Shown piece after piece: positions 8,620 to 16,981 of a DNA stretch of 64,000 nucleotides. Source of the DNA: Oceanobacillus halotolerans (lineage in GTDB: Bacteria; Bacillota; Bacilli; Bacillales; Amphibacillaceae); the NCBI RefSeq assembly GCF_010993955.1, contig NZ_WIXL01000009.1, positions 53,241-117,240 on the forward strand, in the 5' to 3' direction. The notes under the pieces are model-generated. The model searched no databases and was not told the DNA's origin. It was given only the letters and a program-made list of their open reading frames with translations. Position 1 is the first letter of the stretch, and the number at the start of each line of letters is the position of its first letter. The position numbers were made by a program, and so were the translations under genes.

Positions 8620-8927
8620 TTATAGCTCTTTTTCCACCGAACAAGGTGCTAAATCTGCCATGAGCTCATAATCGCCGAACAGCCAGCATTTGGCCACCCT
8701 AACCATTGGGTCTCCACGTAGATGAATGACCAAATTATCATTGGATGTATGATAAACAATATTTCCTTCCTCTACCTTAAAAAACTCTTTGTTTCTTCTT
8801 CTTCTGGAATTGTACGTATAGGTGCAACTTCATCTACAATTTTCTTATCACTGGCCAAATGATAATCAAGTATGGAAACTAAAACAAACTGACTTGGGTA
8901 CAATTTTCTTACTTCTTGCCATTTCAT
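8620..8927 (-). pseudogene. Frameshifted small conserved hypothetical gene
   Basis: It starts with a good site (GAGGAGGAATCAAA then ATG, 8927) and reads MKWQEVRKLYPSQFVLVSIL and on to a TAG at 8774-8772 after 51 codons. A shifted frame through the same region continues KEFFKVEEGNIVYHTSNDNL and runs to TAA at 8620-8622, giving one coherent protein of about 102 residues. The join lies in a GAA-rich, A/T-rich stretch around 8778-8800. The N-terminus resembles small Firmicutes hypothetical proteins beginning MKWEEVRKIYP with a central VDEVAVI motif; this is from memory of the family. One base loss or two gains explain it. A sequencing error or programmed frameshift cannot be excluded. Confidence 0.65.
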
Positions 8928-8954
8928 TTTGATTCCTCCTCTTTTCTTTTATTA

Positions 8955-9540
8955 TGGCTCTTTACGCATACTTTGTTGTTTTCTACGACGCATAATGTAT
9001 ATTATACGCAATAAAGTTGTACATTGATTTTCGCTACGGACAGTCGCTTTCCGCAGGCACGGCCTCAGCCTCCTCGGAAGAAGACCACTTCCTCCGGGGT
9101 CTTCGGACACGTGCTTTTCCTGCAGGAGTCGACTGTTCTACGCTCCAATCAAGCCTTGTACTAGTAGTGCATTGATAAGAAGTGAAATAGTGCATAACTC
9201 GAAGAAAATATACGCAGACTCCTGCAGTTCGTCGGCTAACGTCGGTCACGTCCTGTGACCAACGCCGACACTAGAACGTCCTGTTCGTCGAAGAGGCATA
9301 GGTGAGACCCCTAAAGACGAGTAGCACTAGGAGGCTCAACAGCCGCCTGCGGTAAAGTAGACACTGTGAAAACGAATAGTTTGAACAGATGTCGCACTTA
9401 TGCCCCTGGTGAAAGCGAAGTATATTTCCGTAGCGGTATTCATAGCTAAGCTATTGCGTATAATCCATCTTATATGCAAGACGTTTCATACTAGAAAGCA
9501 ACAATCTTTTAGAAAACAGCCTTTGTTACAAATTATCAAG
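8955..9540. repeat. Dispersed mosaic repeat family R1, long copy
   Basis: A long non-coding block with imperfect terminal inverted repeats. The left end reads TATTATACGCAATA (9001-9013 region) and the right end reads ATTGCGTATAATCC (9453-9466 region). Flanks that are also inverted (TTGTTGTTTTC against GAAAGCAACAA) extend the symmetry outward. Inside are CGCTACGGA/TCCGTAGCG and the marker word GTTTGAACAGATGTCGCAC (9379-9397), found again at 50271, 57025, 38888 (one mismatch) and, inverted, at 49755. A minus-strand open frame at 9034-9249 is a by-product of the higher GC and not a gene. Confidence 0.8.
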
Positions 9541-9569
9541 TAATTAATTGGTAATAGTTAGGATAAAAA

Positions 9570-9597
9570 AAGAGCTCGATAATTTTATCAAGCTCTT
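9570..9597 (-). terminator. Terminator of the yrrT-luxS-mccAB operon
   Basis: Arms AAGAGCTCGATA (9570-9581) and TATCAAGCTCTT (9586-9597), one mismatch, followed on the minus strand by a run of seven T. It lies 38 bases after the mccB stop codon. Confidence 0.85.
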
Positions 9598-9634
9598 ACT
9601 ATATAGGAAGCCCAGACATCATTTATGAATAAAC

Positions 9635-10768
9635 TTATTCCATTGCTTGTTTTAAATCTTCTATTAGATCATCGCTATCTTCAATTCCGATAGATAAACG
9701 AATTAATCCATCTGTTATACCTAGTTCCATTCTACGTTCGCGTGGAATGGAGGCATGTGTCATTTTTGCTGGTAGAGAGATTAAACTTTCCACTGCACCT
9801 AAGCTTTCAGCCAATGTAAAATAGTTTACATTCTCTAATACCTTTTCAGCTCGTTCTCCACTCCCGATATCAAATGAAATCATGCCACCAAAACCGCTTA
9901 CTTGCCGTTTCGCAATGTCATGACCAGGATGTTCTGGAAGACCTGGATAATAAATCGTTGATACTTGTTCATGCGATTGAAGAAATTCCACTATTTTTTG
10001 TGTGTTTTTTTCAATTGCTTCCATGCGGAGAGCTAAGGTTTTAATTCCACGCATCAATAACCATGCATCTTGTGGTCCTAATACCCCACCTGCTGAATTT
10101 TGGATAAAATGAAGTTCTTCTGCTAAGTCAGTTGAATTTACTGCGACCAAACCTGCAACCACATCACTATGTCCACCAATATATTTTGTCGCACTGTGTA
10201 GAACAATATCTGCACCAAGGTCTAATGGTAATTGCCAATATGGTGTGGCAAATGTATTATCGACAATCACAAGTAAGCTGTGTTTTTTTGCGATTTCCAC
10301 CATTTTTTGTATATCTGTTATTTTTAATAATGGGTTGGTAGGCGTTTCCAAGAACAATGCTTTCGTGTTTGGTTTAATCGCAGCCTCTACTTTTTCTGGA
10401 ACACTTGTATCAACAAAGGAATGATCAAGATTAAAGCGGTTTAATACTTTTGTCATTAGTCGATACGAACCACCATAGACATCGTCCGTCATTACAATGT
10501 GATCATCCGCATTAAACAGCATCATCACAGAGGTAATAGCTGCCATACCAGAGCCAAATGCAAAACCTGCTTCACCATTTTCTAATTCGGCAATCACGGT
10601 TTCCAATGCATGTCTTGTTGGATTCCCAGTTCGTGAGTATTCAAAACCACGGTGTTTGCCTACCGAATCTTGTTTATACGTACTAACTTGGTAAATCGGT
10701 ACCGAAACAGCACCTGTTCGTTCATCTGATGTGATCCCGCCATGTATCATTTTCGTCTTTTTTCTCAT
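9635..10768 (-). CDS. mccB: Cystathionine gamma-lyase / homocysteine gamma-lyase
   Basis: A 377-residue PLP enzyme of the Cys/Met metabolism family. The PLP lysine is Lys195 in HSATKYIGGHSD. YSRTGNPTR (substrate/cofactor site), SGMAAI and ETPTNPLL are also present. As last gene of yrrT-luxS-mccA-mccB, it should cleave cystathionine to cysteine, ammonia and 2-oxobutyrate, closing the methionine-to-cysteine route. The close relatives metI/metC act in the opposite direction, so the assignment depends on gene context. It begins 15 bp after mccA. In B. subtilis this operon is repressed by CymR; no CymR site was confidently read here. Confidence 0.88.
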   Translation of the reverse strand: MRKKTKMIHGGITSDERTGAVSVPIYQVSTYKQDSVGKHRGFEYSRTGNPTRHALETVIAELENGEAGFAFGSGMAAITSVMMLFNADDHIVMTDDVYGGSYRLMTKVLNRFNLDHSFVDTSVPEKVEAAIKPNTKALFLETPTNPLLKITDIQKMVEIAKKHSLLVIVDNTFATPYWQLPLDLGADIVLHSATKYIGGHSDVVAGLVAVNSTDLAEELHFIQNSAGGVLGPQDAWLLMRGIKTLALRMEAIEKNTQKIVEFLQSHEQVSTIYYPGLPEHPGHDIAKRQVSGFGGMISFDIGSGERAEKVLENVNYFTLAESLGAVESLISLPAKMTHASIPRERRMELGITDGLIRLSIGIEDSDDLIEDLKQAME

Positions 10769-10783
10769 CCTTTTGCCACTCCT

Positions 10784-11701
10784 TTACAATTGGTAGATAT
10801 TTTTGCTTAAATAACGGTCACTACCATCTGGAAAAACCGTAACAATCGTTGTTGGCCCAGATGCTTGTTCTGCTTCTTTTAAAGCAGCTACCATTGCAGC
10901 ACCTGATGAGCTTCCAACTAATAACCCTTCTTTTTCAGCAAGTTGTCTCACCATCCAAAATGCCTCATTATCGGAAATTGTATGGATGGAATCGAAATAA
11001 GTACGATCCATATATTCAGGGAGAAATTCCATCCCAATTCCTTCTGTGTCATGTGGACCAGGTTCTCCACCTGCAATTACTGAGCCTTCTGGTTCTACAA
11101 TAGCTGTCTTCATTTGTGGGTTTTTCTCTTTCAAAAATCTTGCACTCCCCATAAATGTGCCACCAGTACCAGCTCCTGCAACGAATACATCAAGCTTACC
11201 ATTTAAATCAGTCCAAATTTCGGGAGCTAGAGTATTGTAATAGGCACGGGGGTTTGCAGCATTTGAAAACTGTTTTGGGGAATAGCTATTTGGGATATCT
11301 TTCAGCAATTCGTTCGTTTTCTCAATGGCACCTACCATCCCCTTATTTCGAGGTGTATGGATAATTTCAGCACCTAAGGCTTTCATAATCATTTGCTTTT
11401 CGTTACTAAAATGTTCTGGCACACAAAATATAACGTGAAGTCCTTTTTGTTTAGCTGCTAAGGCAAGACCAATACCTGTATTACCAGCTGTTGGTTCAAT
11501 AATCGTGCCACCGTCTGTAATTTCTCCCCGTTCTATTGCATCTTGGATTAGCTCAACGCCAAGGCGATCCTTCACACTACCACCTGGATTGTAAAACTCT
11601 AATTTAGCATATAGCCGAACATTCGTCGGTAAATTGAATTGTGTCAATTCGAATAAAGGGGTATTTCCGATTAATTCATCAATTGAATGATATACTGCCA
11701 T
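10784..11701 (-). CDS. mccA: O-acetylserine-dependent cystathionine beta-synthase
   Basis: A 305-residue PLP enzyme of the cysteine synthase fold. The PLP lysine is Lys44 in NPGGSVKDRLG. The phosphate-binding and substrate loops are PTAGNTGIGLA and GAGTGGTF, and GSSSGAAM near the C-terminus positions the cofactor. It combines homocysteine with O-acetylserine to make cystathionine, which mccB then cleaves. Distinction from cysK comes from the shorter length and from position between luxS and mccB. GAGGGATG precedes the ATG. The 12-bp gap to luxS and 15-bp gap to mccB indicate one transcript. Confidence 0.88.
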   Translation of the reverse strand: MAVYHSIDELIGNTPLFELTQFNLPTNVRLYAKLEFYNPGGSVKDRLGVELIQDAIERGEITDGGTIIEPTAGNTGIGLALAAKQKGLHVIFCVPEHFSNEKQMIMKALGAEIIHTPRNKGMVGAIEKTNELLKDIPNSYSPKQFSNAANPRAYYNTLAPEIWTDLNGKLDVFVAGAGTGGTFMGSARFLKEKNPQMKTAIVEPEGSVIAGGEPGPHDTEGIGMEFLPEYMDRTYFDSIHTISDNEAFWMVRQLAEKEGLLVGSSSGAAMVAALKEAEQASGPTTIVTVFPDGSDRYLSKNIYQL

Positions 11702-11713
11702 TTTTCATCCCTC

Positions 11714-12184
11714 TTATTCTGCTGGAAATACTTCGTGCCACTCATCTTTACGAGAAAGCATTTCCTCTGCAATTTCTTTGGCACCTTCTAAACTATGGTT
11801 AGCAGCCCATCCACATTGCACTTCATTACATGCAGGAACTTCAGTTGCATCTAATACATCCTGTAGTGTTTTTTCTAGTGCATTTACGACATCGTCAAAA
11901 CTGTCATTATTCATGATCGCTAAATAAAACCCTGTTTGGCATCCCATTGGTCCAATATCGAGGACATTATCGATATGATTCCGAATATTTTCGGCCATTA
12001 GATGCTCAATCGAATGTAAACCCGCCATTTCCATATGTGCTTTATTCGGCTGTTTAAAGCGAACATCATATTTATATACTTTGTCCCCATTTGCTCCTTC
12101 TGTTACACCAACTAATCTTACATATGGTGCTTTTACTTTCGTGTGGTCTAAATTAAAACTTTCTACATTCATTTTTTTACTCAT
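11714..12184 (-). CDS. luxS: S-ribosylhomocysteine lyase
   Basis: A 156-residue metalloenzyme. It splits S-ribosylhomocysteine into homocysteine and DPD, the precursor of autoinducer-2. The metal-binding HSIEH motif is at residues 57-61 and the third ligand Cys is in [10 protein letters not shown]. Its ATG overlaps the yrrT stop codon (ATGA), so translation is coupled, and the ribosome binding site AAAGGAG lies in the end of yrrT. In B. subtilis the same position in the operon is held by mtnN (the preceding enzyme) and luxS is elsewhere; here luxS supplies homocysteine directly to mccA. mtnN is not in this window. Confidence 0.95.
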   Translation of the reverse strand: MSKKMNVESFNLDHTKVKAPYVRLVGVTEGANGDKVYKYDVRFKQPNKAHMEMAGLHSIEHLMAENIRNHIDNVLDIGPMGCQTGFYLAIMNNDSFDDVVNALEKTLQDVLDATEVPACNEVQCGWAANHSLEGAKEIAEEMLSRKDEWHEVFPAE

Positions 12185-12846
12185 TCGTTATCGCTCCTTT
12201 TCAAATTTTGTTTTTCTGCGATCAACAGCCATACGAACTTATTCATTCTTTTAAATTCCACATCAAACTGCTGGTTATCAAATATTTGTTGTAATGTTGC
12301 AATAGTTGTATAATACTCTCGTTTCAAATCGGCAGCTAAACGGGTAAACCCTTTATCCGTTGCTTCTTTTATTGCCTTATCTTTATCTTCTTCGGTAGCA
12401 AAAATTGTATCAGCAAATACAATTTTCCCTTTTGTAGGAGGAAGTAGTTTCGCGTATAATTTAATGGCTCTTTCCTTTTCGTCATCTGTTAAATGATGAA
12501 AGGCATACGTACTAACAATCGTATCAACGGAAAAAGGGATAGATGGAAATTCTAAAAAATCACCATCAAGCACTTGCAACTGTGGGTATTTTTTTTTAAC
12601 TACATCCTGCATTGCTTTGGACGGCTCAATTCCAATTAGTTTCTTCCCTTTATTCATTATTTTGCTGGATAGATTCCCTGTACCAACTCCAAACTCGATC
12701 ACATTTCCCCTTGCACGGTTGGCAACTTCCTCCAATATTATATCATAATGTTTAAAGACCTCTTTATATTCAACATCAGCTCCATCAATCGTGTCATCAT
12801 AGGAACTTGCCCAGTCATCAAACAACGTCATAAATTCACGGCCCAT
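12181..12846 (-). CDS. yrrT: Putative AdoMet-dependent methyltransferase YrrT
   Basis: A 221-residue class I methyltransferase. The start [17 protein letters not shown] is the typical YrrT N-terminus. Motif [13 protein letters not shown], binds AdoMet, the acidic loop is IEPSKAM, and [11 protein letters not shown] follows motif II. First gene of the sulfur operon, with its stop overlapping luxS. The methyl acceptor is unknown; its product S-adenosylhomocysteine would feed the recycling pathway encoded downstream. ATG 12846 is chosen because TGGAG lies 9 bases upstream; an ATG five codons earlier has no site in front. Confidence 0.9.
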   Translation of the reverse strand: MGREFMTLFDDWASSYDDTIDGADVEYKEVFKHYDIILEEVANRARGNVIEFGVGTGNLSSKIMNKGKKLIGIEPSKAMQDVVKKKYPQLQVLDGDFLEFPSIPFSVDTIVSTYAFHHLTDDEKERAIKLYAKLLPPTKGKIVFADTIFATEEDKDKAIKEATDKGFTRLAADLKREYYTTIATLQQIFDNQQFDVEFKRMNKFVWLLIAEKQNLKRSDNE

Positions 12847-12912
12847 TTTTGTCAACTCCATCTATGTTGAATTCACAGTAATTAACTATGATTAGTACGA
12901 ATTATATGTATT

Positions 12913-12941
12913 AGAATACCACATGTTCGCTTATTTCACAA
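12913..12941 (-). promoter_or_regulatory. Sigma-A-like promoter of yrrT-luxS-mccAB
   Basis: On the minus strand TTGTGA (12941-12936), 17-bp spacer, TATTCT (12918-12913), about 65 bp before the yrrT start codon. Only motif evidence. No S-box or T-box leader was seen between it and yrrT. Confidence 0.55.
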
Positions 12942-13005
12942 AAATAATTAAGGCGCTGAAGCTTTAAACACCCGAAAATAGGTTTCAAAATAACTACTTA
13001 TTATA

Positions 13006-13042
13006 AAAACGAGTGCTCCTTTTTTAGGGAACACTCGTTTTT
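13006..13042 (-). terminator. Terminator of the YhcN/YlaJ lipoprotein gene
   Basis: Imperfect inverted repeat AAAACGAGTG.TCC (from 13006) against GGGAACACTCGTTTT (to 13042), 8 bases past the minus-strand stop codon. Confidence 0.75.
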
Positions 13043-13050
13043 AGTCATTG

Positions 13051-13740
13051 TTACTGATTTTGTGGGAATAGTCGTTCAATCATGTTACCCATTTGATCAA
13101 AGAAGCCTTCAACTGGTTGACCATTATCAAGGTCGTTGGCATAATTATTCGTTAAGTTAACAAAATCTGGATTTGTGGAAACATATACATTTTCAACGTC
13201 TGAATCAACAGATTGAACAATATCGGAAATTTCACCTTTCACATCTTCAGATAATTCATCATTGTTCATGTTACCATTTTGGTTATTGTTGTTATTGCCA
13301 TCATTGTCTAAGACTGCCGCAACATAGGCATTATTATCGGTTCGCAATACATATGCTTGGTCAATTTCATTAATTTCTTCTGCTATTCTGTCCGCTGCTC
13401 GATCTGCTACTTCATACTCCTGGTCATTTCTGTTTTGGTTATTTCCGTTTCCGTCATTTCCTGTGTTTTGGGTATTTCCAGTATCATCATCTTTTGGATT
13501 TGCTGGGGTTTGATCACCACCTAACCCACGATTCGTATTGTTGTCGCGTTCCATATCATAATCACGAGCAAAATCATTTGCATCATTTTGACCATTTTGC
13601 TCTAATTCACCAGTAGTATTATTGTAACGTGTTTGTTCTACACCATTATTGTTATTAGGTTGTCCCTCTTCATTATCTGCTTGGCATGCAGGTAATGCTA
13701 TTATTGCTGCCATTGCCAAACTGTATATTTTCCATTTCAT
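13051..13740 (-). CDS. YhcN/YlaJ-family sporulation lipoprotein
   Basis: A 229-residue exported protein with lipobox IALPAC about 18 residues from the start. It continues with a long Asn/Asp/Gly/Gln-rich low-complexity region (roughly residues 20-110) and then a YhcN/YlaJ domain (EVADRAADRIAEEINEIDQAYVL, with VKGEISDIVQSVDSDVENVYVSTNPDF near the end). Family members are forespore or spore inner-membrane lipoproteins in bacilli. A second Asn-rich insert (NDGNNNNNQNGNMNND) interrupts the domain. ATG 13740 is chosen because GGAGGAG lies about 10 bases upstream; the frame's earlier ATG overlaps that site. Single-gene unit with its own terminator. Confidence 0.85.
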   Translation of the reverse strand: MKWKIYSLAMAAIIALPACQADNEEGQPNNNNGVEQTRYNNTTGELEQNGQNDANDFARDYDMERDNNTNRGLGGDQTPANPKDDDTGNTQNTGNDGNGNNQNRNDQEYEVADRAADRIAEEINEIDQAYVLRTDNNAYVAAVLDNDGNNNNNQNGNMNNDELSEDVKGEISDIVQSVDSDVENVYVSTNPDFVNLTNNYANDLDNGQPVEGFFDQMGNMIERLFPQNQ

Positions 13741-13911
13741 ACAGGTTAATCTCCTCCTTTCTGGTTTGCTCATAGTTTATAACAGTAAGGATTTTTTATG
13801 CTTTGTCGAAATTCCTTAAAAATGGAAATCACACCATTAATGTTTTCGACAATATATATAGAAATTGGGGAGACTATAACTGAACCCTTATATTTATAAG
13901 GAGGGCAATAA

Positions 13912-14151
13912 ATGGAGATTCTCGATTATGATAAAGCGTTATATTACACATTGTGGGGACAGTGGGATGACTTACTTGTTTTAATGGTCCGCACAAATGA
14001 TGATGTTTTATCAAAGAAAATCCAGCATTTTTTAAATGCTTACCATTATTCTGTGGATGAACGGAAGATTATTCAAAAGCACGATAATCTTCTTTACTAC
14101 ATTGACCATGCAATGAAACAAGAAACCCCATCCGTTGCCATGGAAATTTAG
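13912..14151 (+). CDS. yhdB: YhdB-family small protein
   Basis: A 79-residue soluble protein beginning MEILDYDKALYYTLWGQWDDLLVLMVRTND, which I recognise as the N-terminal pattern of B. subtilis YhdB. No catalytic motif, membrane segment or cysteine is visible. AAGGAGGGC stands 6 bases before the ATG. It is a single-gene unit between a divergent lipoprotein gene and the convergent rsgI gene, with a shared terminator downstream. Function unknown. Confidence 0.8.
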   Translation: MEILDYDKALYYTLWGQWDDLLVLMVRTNDDVLSKKIQHFLNAYHYSVDERKIIQKHDNLLYYIDHAMKQETPSVAMEI

Positions 14152-14159
14152 GATAGAAT

Positions 14160-14192
14160 AAGGGATGCACCTCACAGGAAGTGCATCCTTTT
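14160..14192. terminator. Bidirectional terminator between yhdB and rsgI
   Basis: Arms AAGGGATGCAC (14160-14170) and GTGCATCCTTTT (14181-14192), one mismatch in 11 bp, T-run on the plus strand. Only 8 bases after the yhdB stop. Confidence 0.8.
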
Positions 14193-14223
14193 ATTTATGA
14201 TTTCGACCATTACCCTTACCTTT

Positions 14224-15348
14224 TCAATGTCCATTTCCATTATTGGGTTTTTCTTTGCTTTTCCCATGTACCTTGCTATTATTTTGCTTTTCTTTCTTTT
14301 TCAAATGTCCCTTACCATTATTGGATTTTTCTTTCCCATTATTGGATTTCCCATTTGATTTTTTATCTTTCTTCTGTTTTGTATCTTTATTTTTTGATGG
14401 GTGTGCTTGATCGTTTTTACTATTTTCTTTATGTTGTTTTTTCTCTAACACGTGTGGTGGCTGTTTTCCATTAGTAGATTGGTTATTAAGCGATTTCGCT
14501 TTACCTTGATTTGAATTTCCATTAGATTGATCTTTTTTGTTGGATGACATAATAATGTCAGATTCACTTCGATCTTTTGGAACCACTTTTTCCTGTTTAT
14601 CTTCTTTATTTGTCTTTTCTTCATCCTGATTATAAAAAGAATTGATAATTGCTTCTTCTTGTTTATCAATGTAATGTTCTTCTCTATTTACTTCTTCTTC
14701 ATTTTCACTAAAAGAGGAAGCCATCAGTTCATTCATTGATTTTCTTTCCTCTTTTGCTAGCTGCCGAACTTTTTTCGGTACATGAAAGGTTGCAACCTGC
14801 CAGTCATCTATTTCTTGTTTTACATAGTGCTCCACATTTTCTAAAAGTTCATCATTTGTTTCAAGATCTGTCGAATCGTAGCTTATCCCTATAAGCATAT
14901 TCTTCCCATTCTCAAGCAAATTTTGTGTTTCACTTTTCATGATAATGGTATTAATGACCTCTTTTAGCGAGACTTTATGATAATCTTCTAACTCTTTTTG
15001 GATTTGTTTTGCATCGTCATTTAATGGTGTAACCGATTGGACATTCATCTCCTCATCAATGGCTAACTCTAAACTCGGATTAATATCAATCGTAATATAA
15101 GCATAGGTTGTATTCGGCGATGCCCAAGAAAAATAAATTACGAAAAAGAGGACCATACAGGCAGCAATTGCCATCCAACTATTCCAAGAAGGGGTTCGCA
15201 AACTGATTCGTTTACTTTTCATTGGTTTAAAGTTAACTTCTTCACCAATGTTAACATTTTGAAGTGGGGCACTTTTTTGAAAATGACCATCTCGTGTCAT
15301 TATAATGCTATATTTCCGATGTTTTTCCATGACAATTCCCTTTTTCAC
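14224..15348 (-). CDS. rsgI: Anti-sigma-I factor RsgI
   Basis: A 374-residue single-pass membrane protein. The cytosolic N-terminus (MKKGIVMEKHRKYSIIMTRDGHF) is the RsgI anti-sigma domain that holds SigI. A membrane segment spans about residues 54-74 (WMAIAACMVLFFVIYFSW), followed by the extracytoplasmic AYITIDINPSLELAIDEE domain typical of RsgI. The tail from about residue 270 is Lys/Asn/Gly-rich with repeated KSNNGK/KPNNGN units and no recognisable carbohydrate-binding module. The start is GTG 15348, overlapping the sigI stop (GTGA). Family role: releases SigI on heat or envelope stress. Confidence 0.92.
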   Translation of the reverse strand: MKKGIVMEKHRKYSIIMTRDGHFQKSAPLQNVNIGEEVNFKPMKSKRISLRTPSWNSWMAIAACMVLFFVIYFSWASPNTTYAYITIDINPSLELAIDEEMNVQSVTPLNDDAKQIQKELEDYHKVSLKEVINTIIMKSETQNLLENGKNMLIGISYDSTDLETNDELLENVEHYVKQEIDDWQVATFHVPKKVRQLAKEERKSMNELMASSFSENEEEVNREEHYIDKQEEAIINSFYNQDEEKTNKEDKQEKVVPKDRSESDIIMSSNKKDQSNGNSNQGKAKSLNNQSTNGKQPPHVLEKKQHKENSKNDQAHPSKNKDTKQKKDKKSNGKSNNGKEKSNNGKGHLKKKEKQNNSKVHGKSKEKPNNGNGH

Positions 15349-16076
15349 GAACTTGCCCCCTTCAAATAGTCTTTTAGGTAAACATAATCCTCATTTAATA
15401 CAATAAACAATGCAAGGATAAATTTACGATTACGTTCTAACGTTTTTTTACTCACATCTACTTTGCTTGCTAATACTTTAATTGGTAATTTTTTCTTCCG
15501 CTCGACATACTCTTTTAACTCAGGGTCATCGAAAAGCTGTTTAGCAACTTGGATGGCAGACTTTCTGGCATCCTTATGCTTCGGTGAAATTTTCGTTAAC
15601 TCTTCTAAGGACAGTTTGTATGTGCGCAGTTTTTGTTGATAATCTAGAATTTCCTGTTTTCGATACCATGCATCTTGCTCTTGATAGTATTGCTCACGAA
15701 CAGCATTGATTTCTGATGGGTTGTTCATTCGCTCTTCCTCTAGTTCTTCATCGATGGAAACAGCGACAGGATATCGTTTTATTTGACGGATATAATCAAT
15801 GACTTTTCGTTTAATTACAAGCTTTGCAAATGATAAAAATGAACTACCCTTATCTGGAGAAAAGGCTAAAATCGCTTCGTTAAATGCAAATAATCCTATA
15901 CTATATTCATCATCCCGTTTTGGATCTATATATCGTTTGCAAACTTCCGATACACATTTAGCAATAAATGGCTGATAGGTTTTTAGTAGGTAATTTTGAA
16001 TGCCTTGGTCACCTTGCTGTGCACTAAAAACCATTTCATGTAATTTCATCTCTTCAAGAGGTTGACTCGCCATCAT
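15345..16076 (-). CDS. sigI: RNA polymerase sigma factor SigI
   Basis: A 243-residue sigma-70 family factor of the SigI group. Region 2 lies around residues 40-100 (ECVSEVCKRYIDPKRDDEYSIGLFAFNEAILAFSP with KRKVIDYIRQIKRYP following). The C-terminal part carries a helix-turn-helix-like KVLASKVDVSKKTLERNRKFI. It is followed without a gap by rsgI (4-bp overlap), the conserved pairing. It controls heat-shock and cell-wall genes in B. subtilis. GAGGGTGAG precedes the ATG. Two adjacent ATG codons leave one residue of doubt. SigI genes are usually autoregulated, but no SigI promoter could be assigned with confidence in the 200-bp upstream gap. Confidence 0.93.
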   Translation of the reverse strand: MMASQPLEEMKLHEMVFSAQQGDQGIQNYLLKTYQPFIAKCVSEVCKRYIDPKRDDEYSIGLFAFNEAILAFSPDKGSSFLSFAKLVIKRKVIDYIRQIKRYPVAVSIDEELEEERMNNPSEINAVREQYYQEQDAWYRKQEILDYQQKLRTYKLSLEELTKISPKHKDARKSAIQVAKQLFDDPELKEYVERKKKLPIKVLASKVDVSKKTLERNRKFILALFIVLNEDYVYLKDYLKGASS

Positions 16077-16275
16077 TTGAGCTCACCCTCGCCATCTAAT
16101 ATATAATACGTTTGTAGCGATTCATTTGTGGGGATTAATTGACTCTTTTTATCATCTATATACAACATGATGTAATCACCATTTTCTATTAAAATCATTG
16201 ATATTAATATATATCATACCGTAGAAACTTGTCTTGTAGCCATCTCAAAACCGTTACAATTTATTTACGTATTCG

Positions 16276-16968
16276 TTACCCATCGGAAAATAATCCTATC
16301 GTTTGTAACGGATACAGGTATGCCTGTTTGTTGGGTACTGTAAAAGCAATTGGAGCCGTAGTAATATCAGAGGGACCAACCTCGGCATTAGCTGTCTGCA
16401 TTCTCCAGGGTTCATGCCTTACCCTTCCTTTAACTATCTTTTTTTCGCTGCGAAAATAAAAAGCATAACGTTCCATTAACCATTTAGACAATGGCCTATC
16501 TGCTGCATCAAAAGTGTCATCTGTCGGATAAAATCCTAAAGCGAGATGGCAGGAGGGCTTTGCTTCTCGCTTTATTTCATAAAAATGCTTATTCGTTAAT
16601 TGCTGTTGATGAATGGATGCGGGATAAATCGGGAAGCGGAAAAAAGTACGCACAAACCAAGCGGCCAGTTTACGATCCGTCTTAATAGATAAAAAATAAA
16701 CGCTTGGTTCCTCATAAAACTGGATATAAGTTCGAATATTCATTTGTAAAAAGGGAGGATAGTGCAACTTTTTAGACATGCCTCGTAACTTGGTATGCTG
16801 GACACAAAAAAATACAATCGTTACCCATGCATAGCCATTGTAGGTTTCTAGCTTAAAGGGGGATGGTACTTGTGGCCGAATGATATCATATGGAACAGGC
16901 CAGTGTAGAAAACACATGTTTTTCCATTGTTGGGATGCAATAGGATTTTGAAATAATGGTTTCCACAC
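16276..16968 (-). CDS. yqjF: DUF2071 (YqjF-like) protein
   Basis: A 230-residue soluble protein of the acetoacetate-decarboxylase-like DUF2071 family. Recognisable segments are CFLHWPVPYDIIRPQVP near the N-terminus, GYAWVTIVFF, the mid-domain PSVYFLSIKTDRKLAAWFVR, and DRPLSKWLMERYAFY with the final YLYPLQ. Function unknown in the family. The start is taken as GTG 16968, with AGGAG seven bases upstream. This leaves 13 bp to the protease gene before it, consistent with one transcript. The frame extends further upstream into the protease gene but without a ribosome binding site. Confidence 0.8.
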   Translation of the reverse strand: MWKPLFQNPIASQQWKNMCFLHWPVPYDIIRPQVPSPFKLETYNGYAWVTIVFFCVQHTKLRGMSKKLHYPPFLQMNIRTYIQFYEEPSVYFLSIKTDRKLAAWFVRTFFRFPIYPASIHQQQLTNKHFYEIKREAKPSCHLALGFYPTDDTFDAADRPLSKWLMERYAFYFRSEKKIVKGRVRHEPWRMQTANAEVGPSDITTAPIAFTVPNKQAYLYPLQTIGLFSDG

Positions 16969-16981
16969 AATTAATCTCCTC

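Noticed and set aside
9034..9249. Minus-strand open frame in the R1 repeat
   Set aside because: Lies fully in the dispersed repeat, whose other copies have stops and indels at the corresponding places.
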